Shown: positions 1 through 8,984 of the stretch, piece by piece
Layout: the number at the start of each line of letters is the position of its first letter
Position numbering within the stretch: position 1 is the first letter of the stretch
NCBI GenBank assembly: GCA_016713765.1
Contig: JADJON010000003.1
Location: 558,001 to 622,000, forward strand
Reading direction: 5' to 3'
Length of the DNA: 64,000 nucleotides
Origin: Bacteroidota bacterium
GTDB taxonomy: Bacteria > Bacteroidota > Bacteroidia > AKYH767-A > 2013-40CM-41-45
Notes under the pieces: generated by a model
The model's database searches: none
What the model was told of the DNA's origin: nothing
What the model saw: only the letters and a program-made list of their open reading frames with translations
Made by a program: the position numbers and the translations under genes

Positions 1-2420
1 CTATGCACATGTTCTATGCTTCGCGCCCGAAAGAAGTAGCCGCCCGTAACGCGAACAAACTATTTGTTTCCCAAACCTGTCTGCCGCAAACCCTCGACGT
101 TCTGAAGACCCGTTCCGAGCCACTCGGCATCGAACTCGTCATCGGCGACGCTTCCGCATTCAAGGCTGATCCGGCCGTGTTCGGCGTGATCCTGCAATAT
201 CCCGACCTGAACGGTGAAGTCAACGACTACCGGTCCCTTATCCACTCGGCGCATGCGGCCGGCATTCAGGTTGCTCTTGGTGCCGACTTAATGGCCTTGG
301 CGCTTGTAACACCTCCGGGCGAATGGGGGGCCGATGTGGTCTATGGGAATACCCAACGCTTCGGGGTTCCGATGGGCTTCGGCGGTCCGCACGCCGCTTA
401 TTTCGCTTCCCGCGAAAGCTACAAACGCGAAATGCCCGGCCGTATCATTGGTGTTTCGATCGACAGTCATGGTCACCGTGCGTTGCGCATGGCGCTTCAG
501 ACGCGCGAACAGCACATCCGTCGGGACAAGGCCACTTCGAACATCTGCACCGCGCAGGTGTTGTTGGCCGTTATGGCGGGGATGTACGCGGTGTACCACG
601 GTCCCGACGGTATCCGTGCCATCGCACAGGACATCCACGATAAGACCCGTCGTTTCGTTCACGAAGCTTCCAAGCTCGGGTACACGATCGAAACCCGTAC
701 CTATTTCGATACGGTCGTCATTCATACCGGAAAGCATACGGATGCCTTGCACCGGAAAGCCGAAGAAGGACGTATCAATCTTCGCCGCATCGACGGTGAG
801 CGCGTGGGTGTGAGCATCGACGAGACCACTTCAGGGGAAGATTTGCACCAACTGCTGAACGTATTCGCGGCCGTTGCCGGCAAGGCATATGCCGGACCGA
901 ACGGCACCGTTCCGGCGGATGTTATCACCGGCGATCTTTCCCGCCGTTCCGACTATCTCACGCACCCGGTCTTCAACAAACACCATTCGGAGCATGAAAT
1001 GCTTCGCTATATCACCGCCCTGGAGAACAAGGATCTTTCGCTCAACCACTCGATGATCGCGCTCGGATCCTGCACCATGAAGCTGAATGCTACGGCTGAA
1101 ATGGCGCCGGTAAGCTGGGCGGCTTTCAACAGCATCCACCCGTTCGCACCGGCTTCGCAAACCGCCGGTTACCAGCAGATCACCCGCGAGCTCGAACAAT
1201 GGCTGTGCGAGATCACCGGCTTCGATGCGGTTTCGCTGCAACCCAACTCGGGCGCACAGGGCGAATACGCGGGCCTGATGGTGATCCGCGCCTATCATTA
1301 TTCGCGTGGCGACCAACACCGCGATATTGTGCTCATCCCTTCCTCCGCGCATGGCACCAACCCCGCCAGTGCAGTAATGGCCGGGATGAAGGTCGTAGTC
1401 GTAAAATGCGACGATCATGGAAACATCGACGTCGCCGACTTGCGCGCGAAGGCTGAACAGCACAAAGCGAACCTATCCGCCTTGATGGTGACCTATCCGT
1501 CGACGCACGGAGTATTCGAAGAAGCGATCCGCGAGATCACGCAGATCGTTCATGAGTGCGGCGGACAGGTTTACATGGATGGCGCGAACATGAACGCGCA
1601 AGTTGGTCTGACGAATCCCGCCACCATCGGCGCGGACGTCTGTCACCTCAACCTGCACAAAACCTTCGCCATTCCACATGGCGGTGGCGGCCCCGGCATG
1701 GGCCCGATCGGCGTGGCCAAACACCTCGCTCCGTTCCTGCCCGGACATCCTGTTGTCAAGATGGGCGGCAATACACCGGCCGTATCCGCGGCACCCTGGG
1801 GCAGCGCGAGCATACTCCTGATCTCGTATGCCTATATCCGCATGCTGGGTCCGGACGGAGTCACCGACGCCACCCGCTACGCGATCCTGAACGCGAACTA
1901 CATGAAGTCGCGCCTGGAGCGGGACTTCCAGGTTCTTTACGTCGGATCGCACGGCCGGGTCGCGCACGAGATGATCATCGACTGCCGTTCCTTCAAACAG
2001 GCGGGAATTGAAGTGGAAGACATCGCCAAGCGCCTGATGGATTACGGCTTCCATGCACCGACGATGTCGTTCCCGGTACCGGGCACGATCATGATCGAAC
2101 CCACGGAGAGCGAACCGAAGGATGAATTGGATCGCTTCTGTGACGCTTTGTTGAGCATCCGGAAGGAAATCCAGGCTGTAGAAAACGGTTCGGCGGACCG
2201 GAAGGACAACGTCCTGAAAAATGCTCCGCATACCATGCACGAAGTGACTCGTGACAACTGGTCGCACACCTACAGCCGGCAGGAAGCCGCCTTCCCGCTA
2301 CCTTATGTGGCAGCGCATAAATTCTGGCCATCGGTCGGACGGGTCGACAACGCCTATGGTGATCGCAACCTGGTTTGTGCTTGTCCGCCCATGGAAGCGT
2401 ATGAAGACGTGGTAGCGTAA
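1..2420 (+). CDS. gcvP: Glycine dehydrogenase (decarboxylating), P protein; 5' end outside window
   Basis: This is the PLP-dependent P protein of the glycine cleavage system, which decarboxylates glycine and passes the aminomethyl group to the lipoyl H protein. The reading frame is open at the window edge and the 805 visible codons are about 150 short of the usual length near 955, so the N-terminus lies upstream. The PLP lysine is in [18 protein letters not shown], Lys553 of the visible part (base 1659), which matches the usual position near 706 once the missing residues are added. The glycine-rich loop follows directly. The protein is of the single-chain type that fuses the two subunits found separately in some bacteria. 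A strong terminator follows the stop codon. No gcvT or gcvH is in the window. Confidence 0.97.
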   Translation, partial: MHMFYASRPKEVAARNANKLFVSQTCLPQTLDVLKTRSEPLGIELVIGDASAFKADPAVFGVILQYPDLNGEVNDYRSLIHSAHAAGIQVALGADLMALALVTPPGEWGADVVYGNTQRFGVPMGFGGPHAAYFASRESYKREMPGRIIGVSIDSHGHRALRMALQTREQHIRRDKATSNICTAQVLLAVMAGMYAVYHGPDGIRAIAQDIHDKTRRFVHEASKLGYTIETRTYFDTVVIHTGKHTDALHRKAEEGRINLRRIDGERVGVSIDETTSGEDLHQLLNVFAAVAGKAYAGPNGTVPADVITGDLSRRSDYLTHPVFNKHHSEHEMLRYITALENKDLSLNHSMIALGSCTMKLNATAEMAPVSWAAFNSIHPFAPASQTAGYQQITRELEQWLCEITGFDAVSLQPNSGAQGEYAGLMVIRAYHYSRGDQHRDIVLIPSSAHGTNPASAVMAGMKVVVVKCDDHGNIDVADLRAKAEQHKANLSALMVTYPSTHGVFEEAIREITQIVHECGGQVYMDGANMNAQVGLTNPATIGADVCHLNLHKTFAIPHGGGGPGMGPIGVAKHLAPFLPGHPVVKMGGNTPAVSAAPWGSASILLISYAYIRMLGPDGVTDATRYAILNANYMKSRLERDFQVLYVGSHGRVAHEMIIDCRSFKQAGIEVEDIAKRLMDYGFHAPTMSFPVPGTIMIEPTESEPKDELDRFCDALLSIRKEIQAVENGSADRKDNVLKNAPHTMHEVTRDNWSHTYSRQEAAFPLPYVAAHKFWPSVGRVDNAYGDRNLVCACPPMEAYEDVVA

Positions 2421-2441
2421 ACGCAACCCATACAGCTCGAA

Positions 2442-2466
2442 AGCCCGGTATTTCCGGGCTTTTTTC
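2442..2466 (+). terminator. Rho-independent terminator after gcvP
   Basis: The arms AGCCCGG and CCGGGCT close a 5-base loop and are followed by a run of Ts, 21 bp after the gcvP stop codon. Confidence 0.9.
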
Positions 2467-2560
2467 ATTTGAAACGGGTATTTTCCGGGGAGGCCGGAAT
2501 TCGAACCCGGCAATGTTGCAATAGGCTGACCTTGTGGATAATAATTAGCGAGAAAGCACA

Positions 2561-2591
2561 TTTGCGGAACCCCGCCGGATGAGTACATTTG
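2561..2591 (+). promoter_or_regulatory. Bacteroidota-type promoter for the 2629 gene
   Basis: A TTTG element at 2561-2564 and a perfect TAnnTTTG element (TACATTTG, 2584-2591) are 19 bp apart, the usual spacing of -33 and -7 boxes in this phylum. The start codon lies 37 bp downstream. Confidence 0.7.
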
Positions 2592-2628
2592 TCGTCCTTA
2601 TACTTAGTGTCTAACCTTAACCAACATC

Positions 2629-4473
2629 ATGAAAAAGTTCTACTTTCTCCTGACCGTTGCCGTAGCGCTCGGCCTCGCCGCATCCGCGCAACTGTCACGT
2701 AAGGCTTCGACTGGCAAAAACCACGCGCGTTCCTCGAACGTTGCTGTTGCCCGTCAGGCTAATCCGCTGAAGAAGCACTCCGCTTCCATCCAGCGCACCG
2801 CTACCACCTTATGGTCGGATGATTTCAGCGTCCCGGCAAACTGGACCCTATCCGCTTCGGTTGGTACGGATAACTGGGTCATCGGCGTCAACGGCCCGAG
2901 TGGTTCGTTCGCGATCGATCCGATCAACTCTACCTCCGCAGCCAACGGTTTCGCCATGTTCGATTCCGACCTGCTGTGCAGCGGCGATCAGGTTGCTGAG
3001 CTCACGCTTGCCAACAACATCGACCTGAGCGGCACTACTTCCGCTCGTCTGGTATTCGAGCAGTACTACCGTCGTTTCTTCGACTCCACCTACGTGTTCG
3101 TATCCAATGACGGCGGCACCACCTGGACCCAATACTCGGTCAACGCCAACACGGTGAACAACAACTTCAACTCGAACAACGCTCCGTTCGGTTCCGAGTC
3201 GAACCCGGACGTGGTTTCCATCGACATCACCAGCGTTGCTGCCGGTTCTTCCCAGGTACGCGTTCGCTTCCAGTTCTACTCTCCGGCTACGCTGGATCCC
3301 AGTGCCGGCTGCGCTTACGCGTGGATGGTTGACGATGTCGCGATCGAAGACATCCCTGCCAACGACATCGGTATTGCCGAGACCGCTAACCCGAGCCAGT
3401 ACAGCTCGACCCCGATCCTGCAGGTTACCCCGTTGACCCTGGCTGCCCGTGTAGTCAACAACGGCGGCGCTGTTGCCACCAACGTTGGTGTGACCATCGA
3501 CATTTTCGATGCCAACCTGAACAACGTCTTCACCGGAGCCACCAGCACGGCATCCAGCCTTGCATCCGGCGACACCACGGCGCTGCTGAGCACCGCAACC
3601 AGCTTCACCCCGGCCGATACCGGCATCTATTACATCCAGTATGTATGTTCGATGACCGATCCGGACGCCAACACCTCGAACGATACGACCTACTCATTCG
3701 TTTACGTTGACGATTCCACCTACGCGCGCGATGAGACCTTCTTCGACGCTGCTACCTACCTCGGCGGCTTCGGTTTCAACGGCAACACCGGTTACCTCGG
3801 ACACATGTTCGATATCATCCAGGCTTCTTCACTCACCTCGGTTTCCTTCTTCCTGGATGCCGCCACGCTGGGTGATGTAATGTCTGTCGACGTGTTCACG
3901 GTTAGCGCTGGCGAACCGAGCCTGGTCATTGGCGGAACCGGCAACTACACCATCTCGGCGGATGACACCGGTGGCGCTTTCATCACGCTTCCGTTCCTTT
4001 CCGCTATCAACGTGATCCCTGGCCAGTATTTCGTAGCTGTCAACCAGCAAAGCACGAACAACATCACCCTCGGCGCTTCGAGCGGTTACTTCACCCCGAA
4101 CACCGGTTTCTTCCAGGTTGCCGGCGGCGCATGGACCGCTCTCGAGACCGTGTTTGAACTCTCGTTCATCCTCCGTCCGAACAACCCGTCTTCGACCCTG
4201 GTTGGCGTGAACAACGTCGAACTGAACAAGAACATCACCGTGTTCCCGAACCCGTCGAAAGGTTACGTCTTCATCATGACCAACAACGGTGCTGAGAAAG
4301 ACGCGCTGGTAACCGTGAGCAACACCATGGGCCAGATCGTTTACACCAACACCTTCTCCGCTCTGGACAACGCGAAGATCGATCTCCGCAACCAGGCTGA
4401 CGGCATCTACACCGTACGCGTACAAACCGCGAACGGCGTGATGACCAAGAACATCATGGTTTCGAACAAGTAA
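2629..4473 (+). CDS. T9SS-secreted protein with choice-of-anchor-J/MAM-like domain
   Basis: This 614-residue protein has a clear signal peptide (residues 1-20, MKKFYFLLTVAVALGLAASA). Residues about 62-245 look like a choice-of-anchor-J or MAM-like lectin fold (WSDDFSVPANW, then AWMVDDVAIED). Residues about 246-365 resemble a CARDB-like adhesion module. The last 85 residues form a type A T9SS sorting domain (ITVFPNPSKGYVFI, GQIVY, DGIYTVRV), so the protein should cross the outer membrane by T9SS and be cell-attached or released. No catalytic motif is visible. It stands alone, with its own promoter and terminator. The cargo class is sure; the function is unknown. Confidence 0.9.
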   Translation: MKKFYFLLTVAVALGLAASAQLSRKASTGKNHARSSNVAVARQANPLKKHSASIQRTATTLWSDDFSVPANWTLSASVGTDNWVIGVNGPSGSFAIDPINSTSAANGFAMFDSDLLCSGDQVAELTLANNIDLSGTTSARLVFEQYYRRFFDSTYVFVSNDGGTTWTQYSVNANTVNNNFNSNNAPFGSESNPDVVSIDITSVAAGSSQVRVRFQFYSPATLDPSAGCAYAWMVDDVAIEDIPANDIGIAETANPSQYSSTPILQVTPLTLAARVVNNGGAVATNVGVTIDIFDANLNNVFTGATSTASSLASGDTTALLSTATSFTPADTGIYYIQYVCSMTDPDANTSNDTTYSFVYVDDSTYARDETFFDAATYLGGFGFNGNTGYLGHMFDIIQASSLTSVSFFLDAATLGDVMSVDVFTVSAGEPSLVIGGTGNYTISADDTGGAFITLPFLSAINVIPGQYFVAVNQQSTNNITLGASSGYFTPNTGFFQVAGGAWTALETVFELSFILRPNNPSSTLVGVNNVELNKNITVFPNPSKGYVFIMTNNGAEKDALVTVSNTMGQIVYTNTFSALDNAKIDLRNQADGIYTVRVQTANGVMTKNIMVSNK

Positions 4474-4492
4474 TCGATTCCTCGAATAGCTG

Positions 4493-4526
4493 AAAAGGGC
4501 TGCCCGGGAGGGTGGCCCTTTTTTTT
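4493..4526 (+). terminator. Rho-independent terminator after the 2629 gene
   Basis: AAAAGGGC and GCCCTTTT form the stem and are followed by further Ts, 20 bp after the stop codon. Confidence 0.85.
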
Positions 4527-4529
4527 ATA

Positions 4530-4640
<111 letters not shown>

Positions 4641-4687
4641 AGAAGCAAGAAGCGATACTTCCACATACTATTAATCAAATAAAAAAA

Positions 4688-4760
4688 CCGAAACCCGAAA
4701 CGCGTCTGCCTGCCGAAGCTTGAGCGGAGGCAGGAAACTGGAAACTCGAAACTGGAAACC
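4688..4760. repeat. Hairpin element with GAAAC heptamers
   Basis: Two CCGAAAC units (4688-4701) precede a copy of the dispersed hairpin element (4706-4734, arms CTGCC and GGCAG). Four heptamers of the GGAAACT type follow (4733-4760) and end one base before the stop codon of the minus-strand ABC gene. Confidence 0.85.
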
Positions 4761-4761
4761 C

Positions 4762-5511
4762 TCAAACTTTCTTGATTCCTTTGGCCAGCTTGGAGGCGAA
4801 GATGAAGTCGTTGAGTTCGGGGTTGTCGGTGCGGAGGATGTCTTCGACGGTTCCCTCCCACCACTTTTGCCCTTTGTGCAAGTACAGGATCTTGTCCCCG
4901 ATCTCCAACACGGAGTTCATGTCGTGTGTGTTGACGATCGTGGTGATGTTGAACTCCTCGGTGATTTCCTTGATCAGGTTGTCGATGACGATCGACGTAC
5001 GCGGATCGAGGCCCGAATTGGGTTCATCGCAGAAAAGGTATTTCGGATTCGGAGCGATCGCGCGCGCGATGGCTACACGCTTTTTCATTCCGCCGCTCAG
5101 CTCCGACGGCGTGAGTTTGCTGGCCTGCGGAAGATTGACCCGGTTGAGGCAGAACTGCACTCGTTCGCGTTTCTCTTCAAGCGTTTGATCGGTGAACATG
5201 TTCAGGGGGAACATGACATTCTGTTCCACCGTCAGCGAATCGAACAAGGCTCCTCCCTGGAAGACCATGCCGATATCCTGGCGAAAGGGCTTCCGCTCCT
5301 TTTTGCCGAGTCCGGAAAAAATGTGACCGTCGTAGACGATCTCGCCACTGTCGACTTCTTCGAGGCCGACCATGCATTTCATCATGACCGTCTTCCCGGA
5401 ACCGGAGCCACCAATGACCAGGTTGATGTGCCCTTTCTCGAAAACGGTACTCACGTTGCTGAGGATCGACCTTCCGGAAAAACTCTTCGATATGTTCCGG
5501 ATCTCGATCAT
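4762..5511 (-). CDS. mlaF: MlaF-type ABC transporter ATP-binding protein
   Basis: This 249-residue ATPase probably powers phospholipid or other lipid traffic between the membranes, as MlaF does with MlaE. It has Walker A GGSGSGKT (34-41), Q-loop Gln85, signature LSGGM (138-142), Walker B YLFCDE (158-163) and a switch His in NTHDM. The wording DEPNSGLDP and the length fit the MlaF/Ttg2A group. Its start overlaps the permease stop by 4 bp (ATGA), so the two are translationally coupled. The substrate-binding MCE protein (MlaD) is not next to it. Heptamer repeats begin one base beyond its stop codon. The family is sure; the lipid substrate is inferred. Confidence 0.9.
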   Translation of the reverse strand: MIEIRNISKSFSGRSILSNVSTVFEKGHINLVIGGSGSGKTVMMKCMVGLEEVDSGEIVYDGHIFSGLGKKERKPFRQDIGMVFQGGALFDSLTVEQNVMFPLNMFTDQTLEEKRERVQFCLNRVNLPQASKLTPSELSGGMKKRVAIARAIAPNPKYLFCDEPNSGLDPRTSIVIDNLIKEITEEFNITTIVNTHDMNSVLEIGDKILYLHKGQKWWEGTVEDILRTDNPELNDFIFASKLAKGIKKV

Positions 5512-6248
5512 GTCAGGATGAGCTGAGTGAGGATGTAGTCGAAAATGAGAATGAGGATACTGCTGTAGACCACACCCTGGGTGCTGGATTGTCCGACTTC
5601 GAGCGCGCCACCGGCGGTATGGTAACCATGGTAGGCGGCAACGGTGGTGATGATATAGGCAAACGTCACCGTCTTGATGATCGCGAACACCACGTTGAAA
5701 GGCACGAACTGATCCTGCAAACCGGTGATGTAATCGGCGGATGAGATCACACCCGCCGCAGTGCCGGCCACCCAGCCACCGGCGACACCCAGAAACATGG
5801 ATATCGAGACAACGAAGGGGAAGATCATGATCGCGGCCACGATCTTGGGTAACACGAGATAGGCTGCCGAATTGATGCCCATGATCTCCAGGGCATCGAT
5901 CTGTTCGGTGACCCGCATGGTACCGATCTCCGAAGCGATGCTGGAACCGATCTTACCGGCCAGTACCAGGCAGATCATGGTGGGAGAGAATTCGAGAATG
6001 ATGGAATCGCGGGCGACGATGCCGACCGCCGACATCGGCACCAGGGGATTGACCAGGTTGTAAACCGTCTGGATCGTGATTACGGCGCCCATGAAGACCG
6101 AAACCAGGGCCACAATGCCCAGTGATCCCCAACCGAAGTTGTCCAGTTCACGGACCAACTGCTTCCAGTAGATTGAGAACTTCTCCGGTTTACTCAGCAG
6201 GTCCCTGATGAAAGACCAGTACCTGCCCATGTGAAACATCCAATTCAT
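5508..6248 (-). CDS. mlaE: MlaE-type ABC transporter permease
   Basis: The protein is the integral membrane partner of the ATPase downstream, 246 residues from the ATG at 6248. It has the MlaE-family pattern of an N-terminal amphipathic stretch followed by several membrane helices, with the conserved region GKIGSSIASEIGTMRVTEQI that contacts the ATPase. The reading frame is open for 70 more codons upstream, but that part is basic, lacks family similarity and is antisense to a small lipoprotein gene. I therefore start at MNWMFHMGRYW; 6239 and 6230 are alternatives. A perfect TAnnTTTG box lies 11 bp upstream of 6248. Confidence 0.88.
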   Translation of the reverse strand: MNWMFHMGRYWSFIRDLLSKPEKFSIYWKQLVRELDNFGWGSLGIVALVSVFMGAVITIQTVYNLVNPLVPMSAVGIVARDSIILEFSPTMICLVLAGKIGSSIASEIGTMRVTEQIDALEIMGINSAAYLVLPKIVAAIMIFPFVVSISMFLGVAGGWVAGTAAGVISSADYITGLQDQFVPFNVVFAIIKTVTFAYIITTVAAYHGYHTAGGALEVGQSSTQGVVYSSILILIFDYILTQLILT

Positions 6249-6259
6249 ACGCCGCGGGC

Positions 6260-6267
6260 CAAAAATA
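6260..6267 (-). promoter_or_regulatory. -7 box of the mlaE-mlaF operon
   Basis: On the minus strand the sequence is TATTTTTG, a perfect TAnnTTTG match. It ends 11 bp before the preferred start codon at 6248, implying a very short leader. Confidence 0.55.
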
Positions 6268-6339
6268 CGAAAAGCGAATCTGTGAACATTCCAGCACAAT
6301 TCGCCAATCAACAAACCGTTGTGTATGTACCTTCGCTGT

Positions 6340-6468
6340 ATGCTCCGTCGCCGGTCGTTCTTCCTGTTGTCTCTGGTCCTCCTGCTCTCCAGCGGTTGCG
6401 GCATTTTTAAGAAGAAATGTGATTGTCCCCGCTTCGGAAGCGCCGAAAACCGGATCAAACACGGTTGA
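6340..6468 (+). CDS. Small lipoprotein, 42 residues
   Basis: This short gene encodes a basic N-terminus (MLRRR), a hydrophobic stretch and a lipobox ending LSSGC, then GIFKKKCDCPRFG and a short polar tail. The mature peptide would be about 21 residues, anchored by its first cysteine. I recall similar tiny lipoproteins with a KCDCP motif in other Bacteroidota, but the function is unknown. An in-frame ATG also occurs at 6325. I prefer 6340 because a TAnnTTTG-like box (TACCTTCG, 6328-6335) ends 4 bp before it. It diverges from mlaE and is antisense to the false N-terminal extension of that frame. Confidence 0.7.
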   Translation: MLRRRSFFLLSLVLLLSSGCGIFKKKCDCPRFGSAENRIKHG

Positions 6469-6535
6469 TCGGCAGTTTATTGGAGGAATTAAGGTTTATA
6501 TGACGTTTGTAATGCTGTTTTTCGAGGAATAACCC

Positions 6536-6570
6536 TACTTTTATCCCCCTATTTAAATTCATTCTAAATA
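6536..6570 (+). promoter_or_regulatory. feoAB promoter with candidate metal-regulator operator
   Basis: A -7-like box TACTTTTA (6536-6543, one mismatch to TAnnTTTG) is followed by the inverted repeat TATTTA-N9-TAAATA (6550-6570). The repeat ends 3 bp before the feoA start. Its place over the expected transcription start suits repression by an iron-sensing Fur or DtxR-family protein, but the regulator is inferred. Confidence 0.4.
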
Positions 6571-6573
6571 ACG

Positions 6574-6813
6574 ATGGGGGCAGAAAACCGCTACTTATCC
6601 CAGCTTAAAAGGGGCCAGAAAGGCGTCGTGGAGAGTTTCACCGACTACGCGCTTTCGCTTAAACTCCTTGAAATGGGATGCATCCCGGGAGAGGTGGTGG
6701 AAGTGCTGCGCATCGCTCCTTTCGGCGACCCCATTGCCATTGCCGTTTCGGGTTATCAACTCAGCCTGCGAAAGGACGAAGCCGCCACGGTTCGCGTCCG
6801 ATTGATCTCCTGA
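6574..6813 (+). CDS. feoA: Ferrous iron transport protein FeoA
   Basis: This 79-residue protein is a single SH3-like FeoA domain with the typical pattern L-x-x-L-x-x-G, L-x-x-M-G-x-x-P-G (LLEMGCIPGEVVEVLRIAPFG) and the closing LRKDEAATVRV. FeoA is a small cytoplasmic accessory of the Fe(II) permease FeoB. It is followed after 17 bp by feoB. Confidence 0.95.
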   Translation: MGAENRYLSQLKRGQKGVVESFTDYALSLKLLEMGCIPGEVVEVLRIAPFGDPIAIAVSGYQLSLRKDEAATVRVRLIS

Positions 6814-6830
6814 AGAGTACCTTACAGCCC

Positions 6831-8960
6831 TTGTCGAACAACTTGAAAATAGCCTTGATCGGTAACCCCAATTCGGGGAAGAGTACCGTATTCAATGCCC
6901 TGACAGGGCTGAACCAAAAGGTCGCCAATTTCCCCGGTGTCACAGTCGACAAGCGCACCGGCACGACCGTCATTCGCAGTGAAAGCGGAGAAGCCGTGAA
7001 CTGCGAGTTCATTGATCTTCCCGGTACGTATTCGCTTTACCCCAAGTCGCCCGACGAACAGATCCCGTTCCAATTGTTGTGCAACCCGGACCACGAACTG
7101 CACCCGGACCTGTCGATCGTCGTAGCCGACGGCACCAACCTGAAGCGCAACCTCTTCCTTTGCTCGCAACTGATCGACCTGCGCATCCGCGTGATCCTGG
7201 TGATCAACATGATGGATATCGTGCGCGCGCGCGGAACGGACATTGACCTGGATTGTCTTTCGAAAAAACTGGGCGTGACCATCGTTCCGATGAATGCACG
7301 GCGCAGCGACGGCCTGGAAGAACTGAAGCGTGCGATCGTATCCGCCCAGCCTGTCTCGAATGCCTTCTTCCTCGACACGCGCGCGTTCGCTCCGCAACTG
7401 GTGGATCGCATCCGCGAGGAAGTGCGCGTCAACAGCGATTACAACGCCTTCCTCGTAGCCAACAACCTCGGACTGATCGAGACCTTCGCGCTGCCGGAGT
7501 TCAAACGCGAAAAGATCCGCGAAGCCTGCCAGCAGTTCGGCTACGACCCGCAACAGATGCAGGCACGGGAATCGCTGGAACGATACAAGGCGATCACCAA
7601 CATCCTGCAAGAATGTGTACGATCGGAAGAACATCCGGTCCGCAAATCGGGCACATACAAGATCGACTCCATCCTCACCCACCGGGTGTTCGGCTATCTG
7701 ATCTTCCTGTTCATCCTCTTCCTCATCTTCCAGGCCATCTTCGCCTGGGCGACCTATCCGATGGACCTCATCGACCGGGGCTTCGCGACCCTGAGCCAGC
7801 GGCTGCACGACAACATGGCGCCGGGTCTGCTGACCGATCTGCTCATCGACGGCATCCTCGCCGGCTTGAACGGTATCGTGGTCTTCATCCCGCAGATCGC
7901 CCTGCTCTTTTTCTTCGTCGCCATCCTGGAAGATTCGGGCTACATGGCGCGGGTCTCGTTCCTCATGGACCGTCTGATGCGGCGGTTCGGGCTCAACGGG
8001 AAATCCATGATCCCGCTGATGAGCGGTGTGGCTTGTGCCGTACCGGCGCTGATGAGCACCCGCACGATCCAGAACCGGAAAGAGCGGCTGATCACGATCC
8101 TCGTGACGCCGCTGATGAGTTGCTCCGCGCGTTTGCCCGTCTATACACTCCTGATCGCCCTGGTCATACCGAATGATCTCATGCTGGGCATGAGCATGCA
8201 GGGACTGGTGCTCATGGGTCTTTACCTGCTCGGTTTCGTATCTGCTCTTTTCGCGGCCTTGGTCTTCAAGTACATGCTGCGTTCGAAGGAACGCAGTTTC
8301 TTCGTGATGGAAATGCCGCTGTATCGCTTACCGCGCTTCTCGACCGTTTTCCTGCACATCCTGGAAAAGGTGAAGATCTTCCTCTTTGATGCCGGTAAGA
8401 TCATCATCGCGATCTCCATCGTGCTCTGGTTCCTTTCCTCCTTCGCGCCCGGTAACGCTTTTGAACAAATCGAAGCAACCTACCGGACCGAGAAGATGAG
8501 ACAATTGCTACCCGCGGAAGAGCTCGAACACCGGATCCAGACCGAGAAGCTGGAAACCTCCTATGCCGGTCGCCTCGGACATTTCATCGAACCCGTCATC
8601 AAGCCGCTGGGCTTCGACTGGAAGATCGGCATCGCGCTCATCACCTCCTTCGCGGCGCGGGAGGTATTCGTGGGGACCATGTCGACGATCTACAGCGTGG
8701 GTGATGAAGAATCCGCTTCGATGACGGTCAAGCAGAAGATGCGGGGAGAGATCAATCCCGACACCGGCGGGCCGCGGTATACCCTGGCGGTCGGGCTTTC
8801 GCTGATGTTGTTTTACGCCTTCGCCATGCAGTGCATGAGCACGGTGGCCACAGTGTTCCGGGAGACACGACGATTGAAGTATCCGGTCTTCCAGGTCGTG
8901 TACATGAGCGGCATGGCCTACCTGGCCAGCCTGATCGCTTATCAGTTGCTCAAGCCTTAA
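6831..8960 (+). CDS. feoB: Ferrous iron transporter FeoB
   Basis: FeoB imports Fe(II) across the inner membrane. From the TTG at 6831 it has 709 residues, the normal length. The N-terminal G domain has G1 GNPNSGKS (11-18), G3 DLPG (62-65) and G4 NMMD. The membrane part carries the two Gate regions (SGVACAVPALMSTRTI and SFAAREVFVGTMSTIYSVG). The frame is open further upstream inside feoA, but no ATG gives a sensible start. TTG 6831 puts four residues before the first strand of the G domain, so it is preferred over CTG 6810. It forms an operon with feoA. Confidence 0.95.
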   Translation: MSNNLKIALIGNPNSGKSTVFNALTGLNQKVANFPGVTVDKRTGTTVIRSESGEAVNCEFIDLPGTYSLYPKSPDEQIPFQLLCNPDHELHPDLSIVVADGTNLKRNLFLCSQLIDLRIRVILVINMMDIVRARGTDIDLDCLSKKLGVTIVPMNARRSDGLEELKRAIVSAQPVSNAFFLDTRAFAPQLVDRIREEVRVNSDYNAFLVANNLGLIETFALPEFKREKIREACQQFGYDPQQMQARESLERYKAITNILQECVRSEEHPVRKSGTYKIDSILTHRVFGYLIFLFILFLIFQAIFAWATYPMDLIDRGFATLSQRLHDNMAPGLLTDLLIDGILAGLNGIVVFIPQIALLFFFVAILEDSGYMARVSFLMDRLMRRFGLNGKSMIPLMSGVACAVPALMSTRTIQNRKERLITILVTPLMSCSARLPVYTLLIALVIPNDLMLGMSMQGLVLMGLYLLGFVSALFAALVFKYMLRSKERSFFVMEMPLYRLPRFSTVFLHILEKVKIFLFDAGKIIIAISIVLWFLSSFAPGNAFEQIEATYRTEKMRQLLPAEELEHRIQTEKLETSYAGRLGHFIEPVIKPLGFDWKIGIALITSFAAREVFVGTMSTIYSVGDEESASMTVKQKMRGEINPDTGGPRYTLAVGLSLMLFYAFAMQCMSTVATVFRETRRLKYPVFQVVYMSGMAYLASLIAYQLLKP

Positions 8961-8971
8961 TTTCCGCTTCG

Positions 8972-8979
8972 TATTTTTG
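8972..8979 (+). promoter_or_regulatory. -7 box of the SprT-like gene
   Basis: TATTTTTG is a perfect TAnnTTTG match and ends only 5 bp before the ATG at 8985, so the transcript would be leaderless or nearly so. Confidence 0.55.
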
Positions 8980-8984
8980 CGCGG

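Noticed and set aside
5508..6458. MlaE with 70 extra N-terminal residues
   Set aside because: The extension is basic, not found in the family, lies upstream of a perfect -7 box and is antisense to the small lipoprotein gene.
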